From: Pseudomonadota bacterium
Lineage (GTDB): Bacteria > Pseudomonadota > Gammaproteobacteria > Competibacterales > Competibacteraceae
Assembly: GCA_022709365.1 (NCBI GenBank)
Contig: JAKLIY010000015.1
Coordinates: forward strand, 1-64,000
Length of the DNA stretch: 64,000 nt
Reading direction: 5' to 3'
Shown one piece after another: positions 18,727-27,454 of this stretch. The notes beneath the pieces were generated by a model. The model was not told the origin of the DNA and ran no database searches. It saw only the letters and a program-made list of their open reading frames with translations. Position numbers and translations under genes: made by a program. Within the stretch, counting starts at the first letter, position 1. Each line of letters starts with the position of its first letter.

Positions 18727-20973
18727 ATGACAAATAAAAAACGCAGTTCCTGGCACCAGGTCGATCCTTTCGCTGCCCGGGAGCAGGAAAAATATGGTGG
18801 CCAGACCATTCCCAGCCGCGAACTGATCCTCCAGACCCTGGAAGAGCGCGGAATGCCGCTAACTCAGGAGGAACTCCGCGCTGAATGGCGGTTGGAGAGC
18901 GATTGGGAAATCGAGGCATTGTCCCGCCGCCTGCGGGCCATGGAGCGGGATGGGCAACTGATCCGCAACCGTCGCGAAGGGTATGGCCCGGTCACCAAGA
19001 TGAACCTGATCACCGGTCGAGTTATCGGTCATGCCGAGGGTCATGGTTTCCTCATTCCTGACGAGGGCGGCGACAACCTGTTCTTGTCGCCCCGGCAAAT
19101 GCGCAAGCTGTTGCATGGTGACCGGGCCGTAGCGCGGGTGATCGGCGTCGATTACCGGGGCCGCCGCGAAGGTGCGGTGGTTGAAGTGCTGGAGCGCAAC
19201 ACCGAAACCGTGGTGGGCCGGCTCAGCGAAGAGCGGGGCGTTTGCTTCGTTATCCCCGACAATAAGCGCATTAATCAGGACATCATCATTCCGGCGGACA
19301 GTCGTGGCGCAGCGCAGGCCGGCCAGATTGTCATCGCGGAATTGATCGAGCAGCCCAGCGCCCAGAATCGGCCACTCGGGCGAATCAAGGAAATCCTCGG
19401 CGAGCACATGGCGCCGGGCATGGAAATTCGCATCGCCATCGCCAGCCATGGCATTCCCGTGGACTGGCCGGAGGCGGTGCTGGAGGAAGCGAGCCACTAT
19501 GGCGAGTCGGTGCCCGCTTCGGCCAGTCAGAACCGCTGGGATTTGCGGGCGACGCCGCTCGTTACGATTGACGGCATTACCGCCCGCGATTTTGATGACG
19601 CGGTGTACTGCGAGCGGCGCGGGAATAACTGGCGGTTACTGGTCGCCATTGCCGACGTGTCCAGCTACGTGCGGCCCGGTATGGCGCTGGATCGGGAGGC
19701 GCGCAAGCGCGGTAATTCGGTGTATTTCCCGGATCGGGCGATTCCCATGCTGCCAGAGGCGCTGTCCAACGGCCTCTGCTCGCTCAATCCCGATGTGGAC
19801 CGGCTGTGCATGGTCTGCGAAATGACCATCAGCGCCGAGGGTCGCATTATCCGCTCGCGCTTTGCCGAAGCGGTGATGCGCTCGCACGCCCGGCTGACTT
19901 ATGACACGGTGGCGGCCATTGTCGCCGACCGCAATTCCCAACTCCGCGCCGAATATGCCGGATTGACGCCGCACCTGGATGCGTTGCACGAGTTATATCA
20001 AGCGATGCGGGTCAGCCGGGAACAGCGCGGCGCGATGGATTTCGACACGCAGGAGACAGTGATCGAGTATGGAGCGGATCGAAAGATTGAGCGCATCCTG
20101 CCGACCGAACGCAATGACGCCCACCGGCTGATCGAGGAGTGCATGATCGCCACAAATGTGGCGGCGGCGCGGTTTCTCCAGCGCCACAAAATGCCGGGCT
20201 TGTATCGGATTCATGAAGGGCCGTCCACCGAACGGTTGAAGAAACTGCGGGCGTTTCTCGGCGAATTGGGCCTGGGACTGGGCGGCGGCGACAAACCGAC
20301 GCCGAAAGACTATACCCGCTTGCTGGAACAGGTCCGCGACCGGCCCGACGCCCATCTGATTCAAACGGTGATGCTGCGCTCGCTGGCCCAAGCGGTTTAT
20401 AACCCCGGTAATGTCGGGCATTTCGGGCTGGCGCTGGAGGCTTACGCACATTTCACCTCACCGATTCGCCGTTACCCCGATTTGCAGGTGCATCGGGCCA
20501 TTCGCCATGTGCTGCACGGCGGCAAGGCGGCGGATTTCCCCCATGACCATGCGGAGCTGGTTGGACTGGGTGAGCATTGCTCCATGACTGAGCGGCGCGC
20601 CGATGAAGCGGTCCGCGATGCGGTGGAATGGCTGAAATGCGAGTACATGCTGGACAAGCTGGGGCAAGTCTTCGATGGCATTATTACCGGAGTCACCGGG
20701 TTTGGCCTGTTCGTGGAATTGCGCGGCGTGTTCGTCGAGGGACTGATTCATGTGACCTCATTGCGCAATGACTACTATCGCTTCGATCCTGTCGGCCATC
20801 GCTTGCAGGGCGAGCGTTCCGGGCAGGTTTACCGGCTGGGCGACCGGGTGCGGGTGCGGGTGACGCGGGTCGATCTGGATGAGCGCAAGATTGATTTTGA
20901 GCCGGTGGAGAGCGAGCGCGGTGAGGCTGCACGACGCAATCGCTATCTGCGGCGGCGGCGGAAGGAATCATAA
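18727..20973 (+). CDS. rnr: Ribonuclease R
   Basis: A 748-aa 3'-to-5' exoribonuclease that degrades structured RNA. N-terminal winged-helix/cold-shock regions are followed by the RNB catalytic domain, with 'TIDGITARDFDDAVYC' near residues 283-298 supplying the metal-binding Asp cluster. A C-terminal S1 domain lies near 645-730 ('FDGIITGVTGFGLFVELRGV'), and a basic tail ends 'RRRRKES'. It precedes rlmB by two bases. The rnr-rlmB pair is conserved in gammaproteobacteria. Confidence 0.97.
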   Translation: MTNKKRSSWHQVDPFAAREQEKYGGQTIPSRELILQTLEERGMPLTQEELRAEWRLESDWEIEALSRRLRAMERDGQLIRNRREGYGPVTKMNLITGRVIGHAEGHGFLIPDEGGDNLFLSPRQMRKLLHGDRAVARVIGVDYRGRREGAVVEVLERNTETVVGRLSEERGVCFVIPDNKRINQDIIIPADSRGAAQAGQIVIAELIEQPSAQNRPLGRIKEILGEHMAPGMEIRIAIASHGIPVDWPEAVLEEASHYGESVPASASQNRWDLRATPLVTIDGITARDFDDAVYCERRGNNWRLLVAIADVSSYVRPGMALDREARKRGNSVYFPDRAIPMLPEALSNGLCSLNPDVDRLCMVCEMTISAEGRIIRSRFAEAVMRSHARLTYDTVAAIVADRNSQLRAEYAGLTPHLDALHELYQAMRVSREQRGAMDFDTQETVIEYGADRKIERILPTERNDAHRLIEECMIATNVAAARFLQRHKMPGLYRIHEGPSTERLKKLRAFLGELGLGLGGGDKPTPKDYTRLLEQVRDRPDAHLIQTVMLRSLAQAVYNPGNVGHFGLALEAYAHFTSPIRRYPDLQVHRAIRHVLHGGKAADFPHDHAELVGLGEHCSMTERRADEAVRDAVEWLKCEYMLDKLGQVFDGIITGVTGFGLFVELRGVFVEGLIHVTSLRNDYYRFDPVGHRLQGERSGQVYRLGDRVRVRVTRVDLDERKIDFEPVESERGEAARRNRYLRRRRKES

Positions 20974-20975
20974 CC

Positions 20976-21728
20976 TTGGCCGAAGAACTGATTCATGGGC
21001 TGCACGCCATCGCCGCCGCTTTGGAGTATGAACCGGAGCAGGTGCGCGGGTTGTGGGTCGAGCGTCAGCGCCGGGATGGGCGAATTCAAGCCCTGCTCGA
21101 TCAAGCGTCCCGGCAGGGCGTGGCGGTTCATCCCACTGACCGGGTGGAGCTGGATCGCTGGACCGGCGGCGCCCGTCATCAGGGAGTGGTCGCCCGATTA
21201 ACCGTTCGGCAACGGACACACAGCGAGGCGGATTTGCTGACGCTGCTGGCGGCAGCGGAAGGGCCGTTACTGCTGCTGGTATTGGACGGGGTGCAGGACC
21301 CGCATAATTTTGGCGCTTGTCTACGCAGCGCGGCGGCGGCGGGCGTTCATGCGGTGATTGCGCCGGCGGATCGGTCGGCCAGTTTGAACGCCACAGTGCG
21401 CAAAGTGGCCTGCGGGGCGGCAGAAATCGTGCCGGTCGTGACCGTAACCAATCTGGCGCGGGCGCTGCGGGCATTGCAGGAACAGGGAGTCTGGATCGTC
21501 GGCGCGGCGGGTGCGGCGGCGGACAGCCTGTATGACGTGGATTTCACGCCATCGACCGCCATTGTGCTGGGCGGGGAGGAAAAAGGTTTGCGTCGGCTGA
21601 CCCGTGAGGCGTGCGACCGGCTGGCGCGGATTCCCATGGCCGAGGGCGGGGTGGAAAGCCTGAACGTGTCCGTAGCGGCGGGGATTTTTCTGTTCGAAGC
21701 CCGGCGGCAGCGTGGAACAAGTAACTGA
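20976..21728 (+). CDS. rlmB: 23S rRNA (guanosine(2251)-2'-O)-methyltransferase RlmB
   Basis: A 250-aa SPOUT-class methyltransferase that 2'-O-methylates G2251 of 23S rRNA. An L30e-like N-terminal substrate-binding domain precedes the knotted SPOUT domain, which has 'LDGVQDPHNFGACLRSAAAA', 'LGGEEKGLRRLTREACD' and 'IPMAEGGVESLNVSVAAG' forming the SAM knot. The best start is TTG at 20976, with AAGGAA eight bases upstream inside the rnr end; no ATG or GTG gives the family N-terminus. It is co-transcribed with rnr. Confidence 0.95.
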   Translation: MAEELIHGLHAIAAALEYEPEQVRGLWVERQRRDGRIQALLDQASRQGVAVHPTDRVELDRWTGGARHQGVVARLTVRQRTHSEADLLTLLAAAEGPLLLLVLDGVQDPHNFGACLRSAAAAGVHAVIAPADRSASLNATVRKVACGAAEIVPVVTVTNLARALRALQEQGVWIVGAAGAAADSLYDVDFTPSTAIVLGGEEKGLRRLTREACDRLARIPMAEGGVESLNVSVAAGIFLFEARRQRGTSN

Positions 21729-21826
21729 GCAGGGTCAATACTGTCAGGGACGCAATATTGTAGAACAGGAATTGCTGCCTGATGAAGAAGATTAAATGTC
21801 AGTCAAATATTAATCAGCCGCAGCGG

Positions 21827-22032
21827 TCACCAAATCGTTTTCAGTTCTGGAATCGTGCGTAGTTTGGCGTCGCTGGTGATCAGCGGTGCGTGACGATGCA
21901 AGGCCGTAGCGCTGATCAGCCGGTCAGCGGATTCGCCCTGCTGAAAGAAAGACGCTTGCGCGAGAACCACTATTTCGGGGTTGATCGCCACGACTTCCAG
22001 CCACAAAGCGGTCACGATGTCTTTTAGCCATT
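21827..22032 (-). pseudogene. C-terminal half of a PIN-domain (VapC-like) toxin
   Basis: The open frame reads EWLKDIVTALWLEVVAINPE and ends in 'SADRLISATALHRHAPLITS', then 'DAKL'. This is the second half of a VapC-family PIN ribonuclease, with the conserved D-R-L-I-x-A-T-A segment and the final Asp. The N-terminal half with the first acidic residues is missing. The frame runs directly into the truncated antitoxin frame, so one internal deletion removed the end of the antitoxin and the start of the toxin. A GTG at 22015 could make a 62-aa fragment, but this cannot be an active nuclease. Confidence 0.8.
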
Positions 22033-22107
22033 CTCTTCACCCGCTTCCGCCTGTCTGAGATAGCTCGATAGGCGTTGACGAAATTCAGTGGTATTAACCG
22101 TTTGCAT
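22024..22107 (-). pseudogene. Truncated Phd/YefM-type antitoxin
   Basis: 27 codons starting MQTVNTTEFRQRLSSYLRQA and ending GEENG-stop. This is the N-terminal DNA-binding part of a Phd/YefM antitoxin; the toxin-neutralising C-terminus is gone. GGGA lies just before the ATG. It overlaps in another frame the beginning of the PIN remnant. A short protein might still bind its own operator, but there is no toxin left to neutralise. Confidence 0.75.
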
Positions 22108-22343
22108 GGTGTCCCTTAAACTTACAAATGCGATGTACAGTATAAAAAACTCACTGATTCAATGGCGACTGCTCGACCCGTTTGAATCGTTGCTCCTGGC
22201 GTACTTCGAGAACCCTTCGCCATTTGGCGCAATGAGATTTGGTTGGAATGTGTCGGGATATACTTGGTGGAGATGTATTCTGGTTACGCTGAAACGCGAA
22301 TTTAATCCCTGATATTTTGATTCTATTGGACCTTCTTGAACGT

Positions 22344-24233
22344 ATGAATGCGAATACTTACGACGCCGCCGCTATTGAAGTCCTCAGCGGGCTGGACCCG
22401 GTGCGCAAGCGACCGGGCATGTACACCGACACCACCCGGCCCAACCACCTGGCGCAGGAAGTCATCGACAACGGCGTGGACGAGGCCATCGCGGGTCATG
22501 CCACGACGATTACGGTCATCCTGTACGCCGACGGTTCACTCTCGGTCGAGGACGACGGGCGCGGGATGCCGGTGGATATCCACCCTGAAGAGGGCATTCC
22601 CGGCGTGGAATTGATCCTGACCCGCCTCCATGCCGGCGGCAAGTTTTCCGACCGCAGTTACCAGTTTTCCGGCGGGCTGCACGGGGTCGGCGTGTCGGTG
22701 GTGAACGCCCTGTCGAACCGTCTCGATGTCCGGGTCAAGCGCAACGGCAAGGAATACCGGATGACCTTTGCCAGCGGCGACAAGACCTCGGAGCTTGAGG
22801 AAATCGGCAACGCGCCGCGCCGGGTGACGGGAACGACGGTGCGTTTCTGGCCCGACCCGTGCTATTTCGATTCGCCGAAATTTTCCGTTCCCCGGCTCCA
22901 GCATGTGCTACGCGCCAAGGCAGTGCTGTGTCCGGGACTGAAAGTCCTGTTTACCGATGAAGCCACCGGCGAACAGACGCTTTGGCATTATCAGGACGGC
23001 CTGACCGATTATCTCCGCGAAGCGCTGGGTCAAACCGCGCTGTTGCCCGACCCGCCGTTCGTCGGTCGTTTCAGCGGTCAGCGGGAAGCCGCCGACTGGG
23101 CCTTGGCCTGGTTGCCGGAAGGTGGCGAGCCGGTCACGGAAAGCTATGTCAACCTGATCCCCACCTCCCAGGGTGGCACCCATGTCAATGGACTGCGCGG
23201 TGGACTGACCGATGCGGTGCGCGAGTTTTGTGATTTCCGTAATCTGACGCCGCGTGGGTTGCGTATCGCGCCAGAAGATGTCTGGGAAGGCTGCTGCTAC
23301 ATCCTGTCGGTGAAATTGCAGGACCCGCAATTTTCCGGTCAGACCAAGGAACGGCTGTCCTCGCGGGAATGTGCGGTCTTTGTCGCCGGAGTGGTTAAGG
23401 ACGCTTTGAGTCTGTGGCTGAATCAGCATCCCGAAATCGGCGAGCGCATTGCCCAACTGGCGCTGGCCAACGCACAGAAGCGGTTGCGGGCCAGCCGCAA
23501 AGTGGTGCGCAAGCAGATCACCAGCGGCCCGGCGCTGCCCGGCAAACTGGCCGATTGCACTGCCCAGGATTTAGCCCGCACCGAGTTATTTCTGGTGGAA
23601 GGCGATTCCGCCGGTGGTTCCGCCAAGCAGGCCCGCAGCCGCGAGTTTCAAGCCGTGATGCCGTTACGCGGCAAGATTCTCAATACCTGGGAAGTGGATT
23701 CTTCCGAAGTGATGTCCTCGCAGGAAGTGCATGACATCGCCGTCGCTTTGGGCGTCGATCCCGGCTCCGAGGAGATGAAGGGACTGCGTTATGGCAAGGT
23801 CTGCATTCTCGCCGACGCGGATTCCGACGGGCTGCATATTGCAACATTACTCTGCGCGCTGTTCGTCAAGCATTTCCGGCCACTGGTGGAAGCCGGGCAT
23901 GTCCATGTCGCCATGCCGCCCTTGTTCCGGGTCGATGTCGGCAAGGACGTGTTTTACGCCCTGGACGAAGCGGAGAAGCAGGGTATTCTCGACCGAATCG
24001 CCGCCGAGAAGAAGAAGGGCAAGGTCAACGTTACCCGTTTCAAGGGTCTGGGCGAAATGAATCCGCTGCAATTGCGGGAAACGACCATGGACCCCGCGAC
24101 GCGCCGGCTGGTGCAACTATCGCTCGAAACCGGAGATGACACCCTGGCGCTAATGGATATGTTGCTGGCCAAGAAGCGAGCGGGGGATCGTAAAAGCTGG
24201 CTGGAAGAGAAGGGAAATCTGGCGGAGGTTTAA
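22344..24233 (+). CDS. parE: DNA topoisomerase IV subunit B
   Basis: A 629-aa GHKL ATPase subunit of topoisomerase IV, which decatenates chromosomes with ParC. The N-terminal 'LDPVRKRPGMYTDTTRPNHL' and 'EDDGRGMPVDIHPEEG' form the ATP site. The TOPRIM domain has 'LVEGDSAGGSAKQARSR' near 415 and 'DADSDGLHIATLL' near 490; the TDTTRPNHL form separates ParE from GyrB. I take the ATG at 22344 rather than a TTG at 22317. parC is not adjacent. Confidence 0.95.
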   Translation: MNANTYDAAAIEVLSGLDPVRKRPGMYTDTTRPNHLAQEVIDNGVDEAIAGHATTITVILYADGSLSVEDDGRGMPVDIHPEEGIPGVELILTRLHAGGKFSDRSYQFSGGLHGVGVSVVNALSNRLDVRVKRNGKEYRMTFASGDKTSELEEIGNAPRRVTGTTVRFWPDPCYFDSPKFSVPRLQHVLRAKAVLCPGLKVLFTDEATGEQTLWHYQDGLTDYLREALGQTALLPDPPFVGRFSGQREAADWALAWLPEGGEPVTESYVNLIPTSQGGTHVNGLRGGLTDAVREFCDFRNLTPRGLRIAPEDVWEGCCYILSVKLQDPQFSGQTKERLSSRECAVFVAGVVKDALSLWLNQHPEIGERIAQLALANAQKRLRASRKVVRKQITSGPALPGKLADCTAQDLARTELFLVEGDSAGGSAKQARSREFQAVMPLRGKILNTWEVDSSEVMSSQEVHDIAVALGVDPGSEEMKGLRYGKVCILADADSDGLHIATLLCALFVKHFRPLVEAGHVHVAMPPLFRVDVGKDVFYALDEAEKQGILDRIAAEKKKGKVNVTRFKGLGEMNPLQLRETTMDPATRRLVQLSLETGDDTLALMDMLLAKKRAGDRKSWLEEKGNLAEV

Positions 24234-24372
24234 GATTCGGAATCACTATTTGCGTGGTTTTATTGTGTCATAAACCTTGCCCCTCCTGAATTCAACGTCT
24301 ACAGTTTAACAACGTCGTTCTTCCGTAGCGGCGTAATCCAAATCCAAATAACGAGATCCAAAGGAGATTTTG

Positions 24373-24873
24373 ATGAATAAGAAACTGTTGACCGGCATGG
24401 CCGCGATCTGTGCGATGGGCTTGTCCGCTGGCGCTTGGGCTGCCGACGCCGCGACGGCCGACGAAGTGGTCGGCAAGGTCAAGGAAGCTGCCGCCGACGT
24501 GAAGGCTCATGCCGACGTCGCCCTGACGGAATACGACAAGAAGGACGGCAAGTGGGCGTGGAAGGACACCTATGTATGGGTACTCGATTGCACCAACGGC
24601 GTCGTGAAGGCGCACCCGAATGAGAAGGTCAAGGGCATGAAGCTGGCCGACCTCAAGGACAAGGACACCGGCAAGGAAATCGGCACGGCTTTATGCGATG
24701 CAGCAAAGAAGACCCATGGCGGCTGGGTCGAGTACATGTGGACCAAGCCAGGTGCCGAGGGTAACCACCGCAAGGTCGCTTACGTGCTGACTGCCGGCAA
24801 CTATGCAGTCAGCGCTGGGGTCTACGACGACAAGATGACCACCAAGGAACTGGAAGCCAAGAGCGCCAAGTAA
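24373..24873 (+). CDS. Secreted single-cache-domain protein
   Basis: A 166-aa exported protein. A signal peptide (about residues 1-23, ending AWA-A) is followed by a cache-like sensor domain, with 'WKDTYVWVLDCTNGVVKAHP' and 'WVEYMWTKPGAEGNHRKVAY' the conserved core of the single-cache 2 type. AAGGAG lies six or seven bases before the ATG at 24373. Unlike most cache domains it has no attached kinase or chemoreceptor, so it would be a free periplasmic ligand-binding protein. Very lysine- and alanine-rich. No co-directional partner is obvious. Confidence 0.75.
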   Translation: MNKKLLTGMAAICAMGLSAGAWAADAATADEVVGKVKEAAADVKAHADVALTEYDKKDGKWAWKDTYVWVLDCTNGVVKAHPNEKVKGMKLADLKDKDTGKEIGTALCDAAKKTHGGWVEYMWTKPGAEGNHRKVAYVLTAGNYAVSAGVYDDKMTTKELEAKSAK

Positions 24874-24885
24874 GTCTGCACGCCT

Positions 24886-24906
24886 GGACGGGCAGGACGC
24901 CCGTCC
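24886..24906 (+). terminator. Possible hairpin after the cache gene
   Basis: An 8-bp perfect stem GGACGGGC/GCCCGTCC with a 5-base loop, ten bases past the stop codon. It is followed by C-rich rather than T-rich sequence, so intrinsic termination is uncertain. Confidence 0.4.
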
Positions 24907-25005
24907 CCCACCACTCTGCTTTTCCCGCCGACATCACCGGCCATCCGCTGCTCTCGTTTATACTGTCCCGGTTTCCAAGACTTCATAGATAGTAAGGAGA
25001 ACCCG

Positions 25006-25530
25006 GTGATCTATTCCCTCGGCGACCGCAGGGTCGAATTCCATGGCGACGACTGGTTCATCGCCGACAATGCTACGGTGATCGGCTCGGTCGTACTCAA
25101 ACAAAACGCCAGCCTGTGGTTCAACGTCGTGGCGCGCGGCGATAACGACGTGATCACCATTGGCGAGAATTCCAACGTCCAGGACGGCGCGATTCTGCAC
25201 ACTGACCCCGGTATCCTGTTGACCATTGGCCGTGATGTAACCGTTGGCCATCTGGCCATGCTGCACGGCTGCCTCATCGGCGACAACAGCCTGATCGGCA
25301 TCAAGAGCCTGATCATGAACCGGGCAGTGATCGGCAAAAACTGCCTGATCGGGGCCAACAGCCTGATTCCCGAAGGCAAGGTCATCCCGGACGGTTCGCT
25401 GGTCATGGGTTCGCCGGGCAAGGTGGTGCGCACGTTGACCGAGCAGGAAATTGCCGGCTTGCGGGCGTCTGCCGGGCGTTATGTGGAGAATTTCAAACGC
25501 TTCAAGCGCGATTTGCGCCGGCAGGACTGA
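25006..25530 (+). CDS. Gamma-class carbonic anhydrase family protein
   Basis: A 174-aa left-handed beta-helix protein with hexapeptide repeats. The three zinc-ligand histidines are present: His65 (LHTDPG) and His82 and His87 ([10 protein letters not shown]). The start is GTG at 25006 with AAGGAG seven bases upstream. The YrdA/PaaY/CaiE subgroup is common; the real activity may be CO2 hydration or another metal-dependent reaction. It ends four bases before the moxR start, probably one transcript. Confidence 0.88.
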   Translation: MIYSLGDRRVEFHGDDWFIADNATVIGSVVLKQNASLWFNVVARGDNDVITIGENSNVQDGAILHTDPGILLTIGRDVTVGHLAMLHGCLIGDNSLIGIKSLIMNRAVIGKNCLIGANSLIPEGKVIPDGSLVMGSPGKVVRTLTEQEIAGLRASAGRYVENFKRFKRDLRRQD

Positions 25531-25534
25531 CCCG

Positions 25535-26464
25535 GTGGCGGCGCTTGATGATCGGCTGGACCTGACCATCCAGCAAGTCGGCACGACGATTCTCGGCAAG
25601 GAACACGCCATCCGTTTGGCGGTGGCCTGTCTGCTGGCGCGGGGTCATCTGCTGATCGAAGATTTGCCGGGCATGGGCAAAACGACGCTGGCGCACGCTC
25701 TGGCCCGCTGTCTGGGTTTGCACTATCAGCGCATCCAGTTCACCAGCGACCTGTTGCCCGCCGACATTCTCGGCGCGGCGGTGTATGAGCGGCAGCGCGA
25801 AACCTTCGTTTTTCATCCGGGGCCGATTTTCGCCCAGTTGATCCTGGCCGATGAAATCAACCGCGCCACGCCCAAGACCCAGAGCGCTTTGCTGGAAGCC
25901 ATGGAAGAAGGGCAGGTAACGATTGAAGGCGAAAGCCGCGAATTACCGAAACCGTTTTTCGTCATCGCCACGCAGAATCCCGCTTATCAAATTGGCACGT
26001 TCCCGCTGCCGGAATCGCAACTCGACCGATTCCTGATGCGCATTGAGTTGGGCTATCCCGATGCCCAGGCGGAACGGATGCTGTTGGAGGGTGAAGATCG
26101 CCGCGAGGTGCTGGCGCGGTTGCCGGTCAGCATGACTCCGGGGCAGTTGCAGGAGGCGCAGGCGCAGGTGGCTGGCGTTCACGCCGCCGCGCCGCTGCTG
26201 GATTATGTGCAGGCGCTGCTGGCGTTCTCCCGCCAGTCCAGCCGGTTCCGGGGGGGGCTATCACCTCGGGCTGGACTGGGATTGCTGCGAGCGGCGCGGG
26301 CCTGGGCGCTGCTACATCAGCGCACCCATGTATTGCCGGAAGATGTGCAGGCGGTGTTGCCGGTGGTCGTGGGTCATCGCCTGCATCCCAGCGACGATAA
26401 TCTGGAGCAGTCGTCCGCTGCCCTGGTCGGGCAATTGCTTGACGCCGTGGCCCTGCCGGCCTGA
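25535..26464 (+). CDS. MoxR-family AAA+ ATPase
   Basis: A 309-aa chaperone-like ATPase. Walker A is LPGMGKT (residues 44-50), Walker B 'LILADEINRA' near 105, and sensor 1 'FFVIATQNPAYQIGTFPLPE' near 148. I use the GTG at 25535, with AGGA eight bases upstream and four bases past the previous stop, since a longer frame to 25451 overlaps the carbonic anhydrase gene. MoxR, DUF58 and TgpA normally form one operon; here DUF58 follows by 11 bases but tgpA is displaced to 39369. Confidence 0.93.
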   Translation: MAALDDRLDLTIQQVGTTILGKEHAIRLAVACLLARGHLLIEDLPGMGKTTLAHALARCLGLHYQRIQFTSDLLPADILGAAVYERQRETFVFHPGPIFAQLILADEINRATPKTQSALLEAMEEGQVTIEGESRELPKPFFVIATQNPAYQIGTFPLPESQLDRFLMRIELGYPDAQAERMLLEGEDRREVLARLPVSMTPGQLQEAQAQVAGVHAAAPLLDYVQALLAFSRQSSRFRGGLSPRAGLGLLRAARAWALLHQRTHVLPEDVQAVLPVVVGHRLHPSDDNLEQSSAALVGQLLDAVALPA

Positions 26465-26475
26465 ATTCAATCCGC

Positions 26476-27432
26476 ATGTTCAAGACCTGGCAGCCACGCT
26501 TCGAAGCCTGGGTCACGCGCGGTCAACATCCAGCCCACGATCCGGTGCGGCTGGAGCGTCGCCGCATCTATATCCTGCCGACCCGCTATGGCTACGCCTT
26601 CGCCGCATTGTTATTCGTGCTGTTTCTCTGGTCGGTGAATTACAGCAACAGCATGGGCTTCGCTTTCACCTTCCTGCTGGTCGCGGTGGGGCATAACAGC
26701 ATGTGGCAGGCGCACGACACGCTGCTGGGTTTGATCATTCATCCCGGCAGCGCCGAACCGGTGTTCGTCGGTCAGGAAGCGCGATTCCAGTTTCGGCTGG
26801 AGAATCCCCATCCGCAACCGCGCTACGGGATCGGTTTGCAATGGCGCGACCTGCTGCCCAGCTATGTCGACGTACCCGCTTCTAGTACGGTAGTGGCAAC
26901 CTTGGCAATTCCTGCCGAACGACGCGGCTGGCTACGTCCGGGACGCATCAAGGTGCTGACCCGCTTTCCGCTGGGCCTGTTGCAGTCGTGGAGTTGGGTG
27001 GAGTTTACGTCGGCGGGTTTGGTGTATCCGCAACCTCGGGGACGGCGACCGTTGCCGACGGCGTTGCCGAGCAGTTCCGGCGGCGGTTTGCACGAGCAGG
27101 GTCCGGGCAGTGATGATTACGCGGGTTTCCGGCCCTATGCGCCCGGTGATTCGCCGCGCCGGATCGCTTGGAAGGCCGCTGGCCGCAGCGAACAATTGCT
27201 GGTTAAACGCTTCACCGATCAGGCCCGGCCCGAATTGTGGCTGGATTGGGCATTGCTGGGCGATGATCCGGTCGAGGCGCGGCTGGCGCAGCTCTGCCAG
27301 TGGGTGCTGAAGGCGGAGAATGAAGGGCGTCGCTATGGCCTGCGGTTGCCGGGCGTCACCCTTCCGCCCGGTCAGGGCGATAGTCAGCGCCGCCGCTGCC
27401 TGGAGGCGCTGGCGCTGTTTGGCACTGAATAA
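26476..27432 (+). CDS. DUF58 domain protein
   Basis: A 318-aa membrane-anchored protein. Two hydrophobic segments near residues 36-75 precede a soluble domain with the DUF58 signature 'GSDDYAGFRPYAPGDSPRRI' followed by AWK (about 212-234). It partners MoxR ATPases in a conserved operon. Its function is not well defined, perhaps in assembling or regulating the transglutaminase-like third member. The end faces the convergent druE gene 22 bases away. Confidence 0.9.
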   Translation: MFKTWQPRFEAWVTRGQHPAHDPVRLERRRIYILPTRYGYAFAALLFVLFLWSVNYSNSMGFAFTFLLVAVGHNSMWQAHDTLLGLIIHPGSAEPVFVGQEARFQFRLENPHPQPRYGIGLQWRDLLPSYVDVPASSTVVATLAIPAERRGWLRPGRIKVLTRFPLGLLQSWSWVEFTSAGLVYPQPRGRRPLPTALPSSSGGGLHEQGPGSDDYAGFRPYAPGDSPRRIAWKAAGRSEQLLVKRFTDQARPELWLDWALLGDDPVEARLAQLCQWVLKAENEGRRYGLRLPGVTLPPGQGDSQRRRCLEALALFGTE

Positions 27433-27454
27433 GCCCCGCTAACCTATGATTTCG

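Noticed and set aside
22088..22312. 74-codon plus-strand frame before parE
   Set aside because: It overlaps the antitoxin remnant on the other strand, starts with a weak codon and has no domain or ribosome-binding site.
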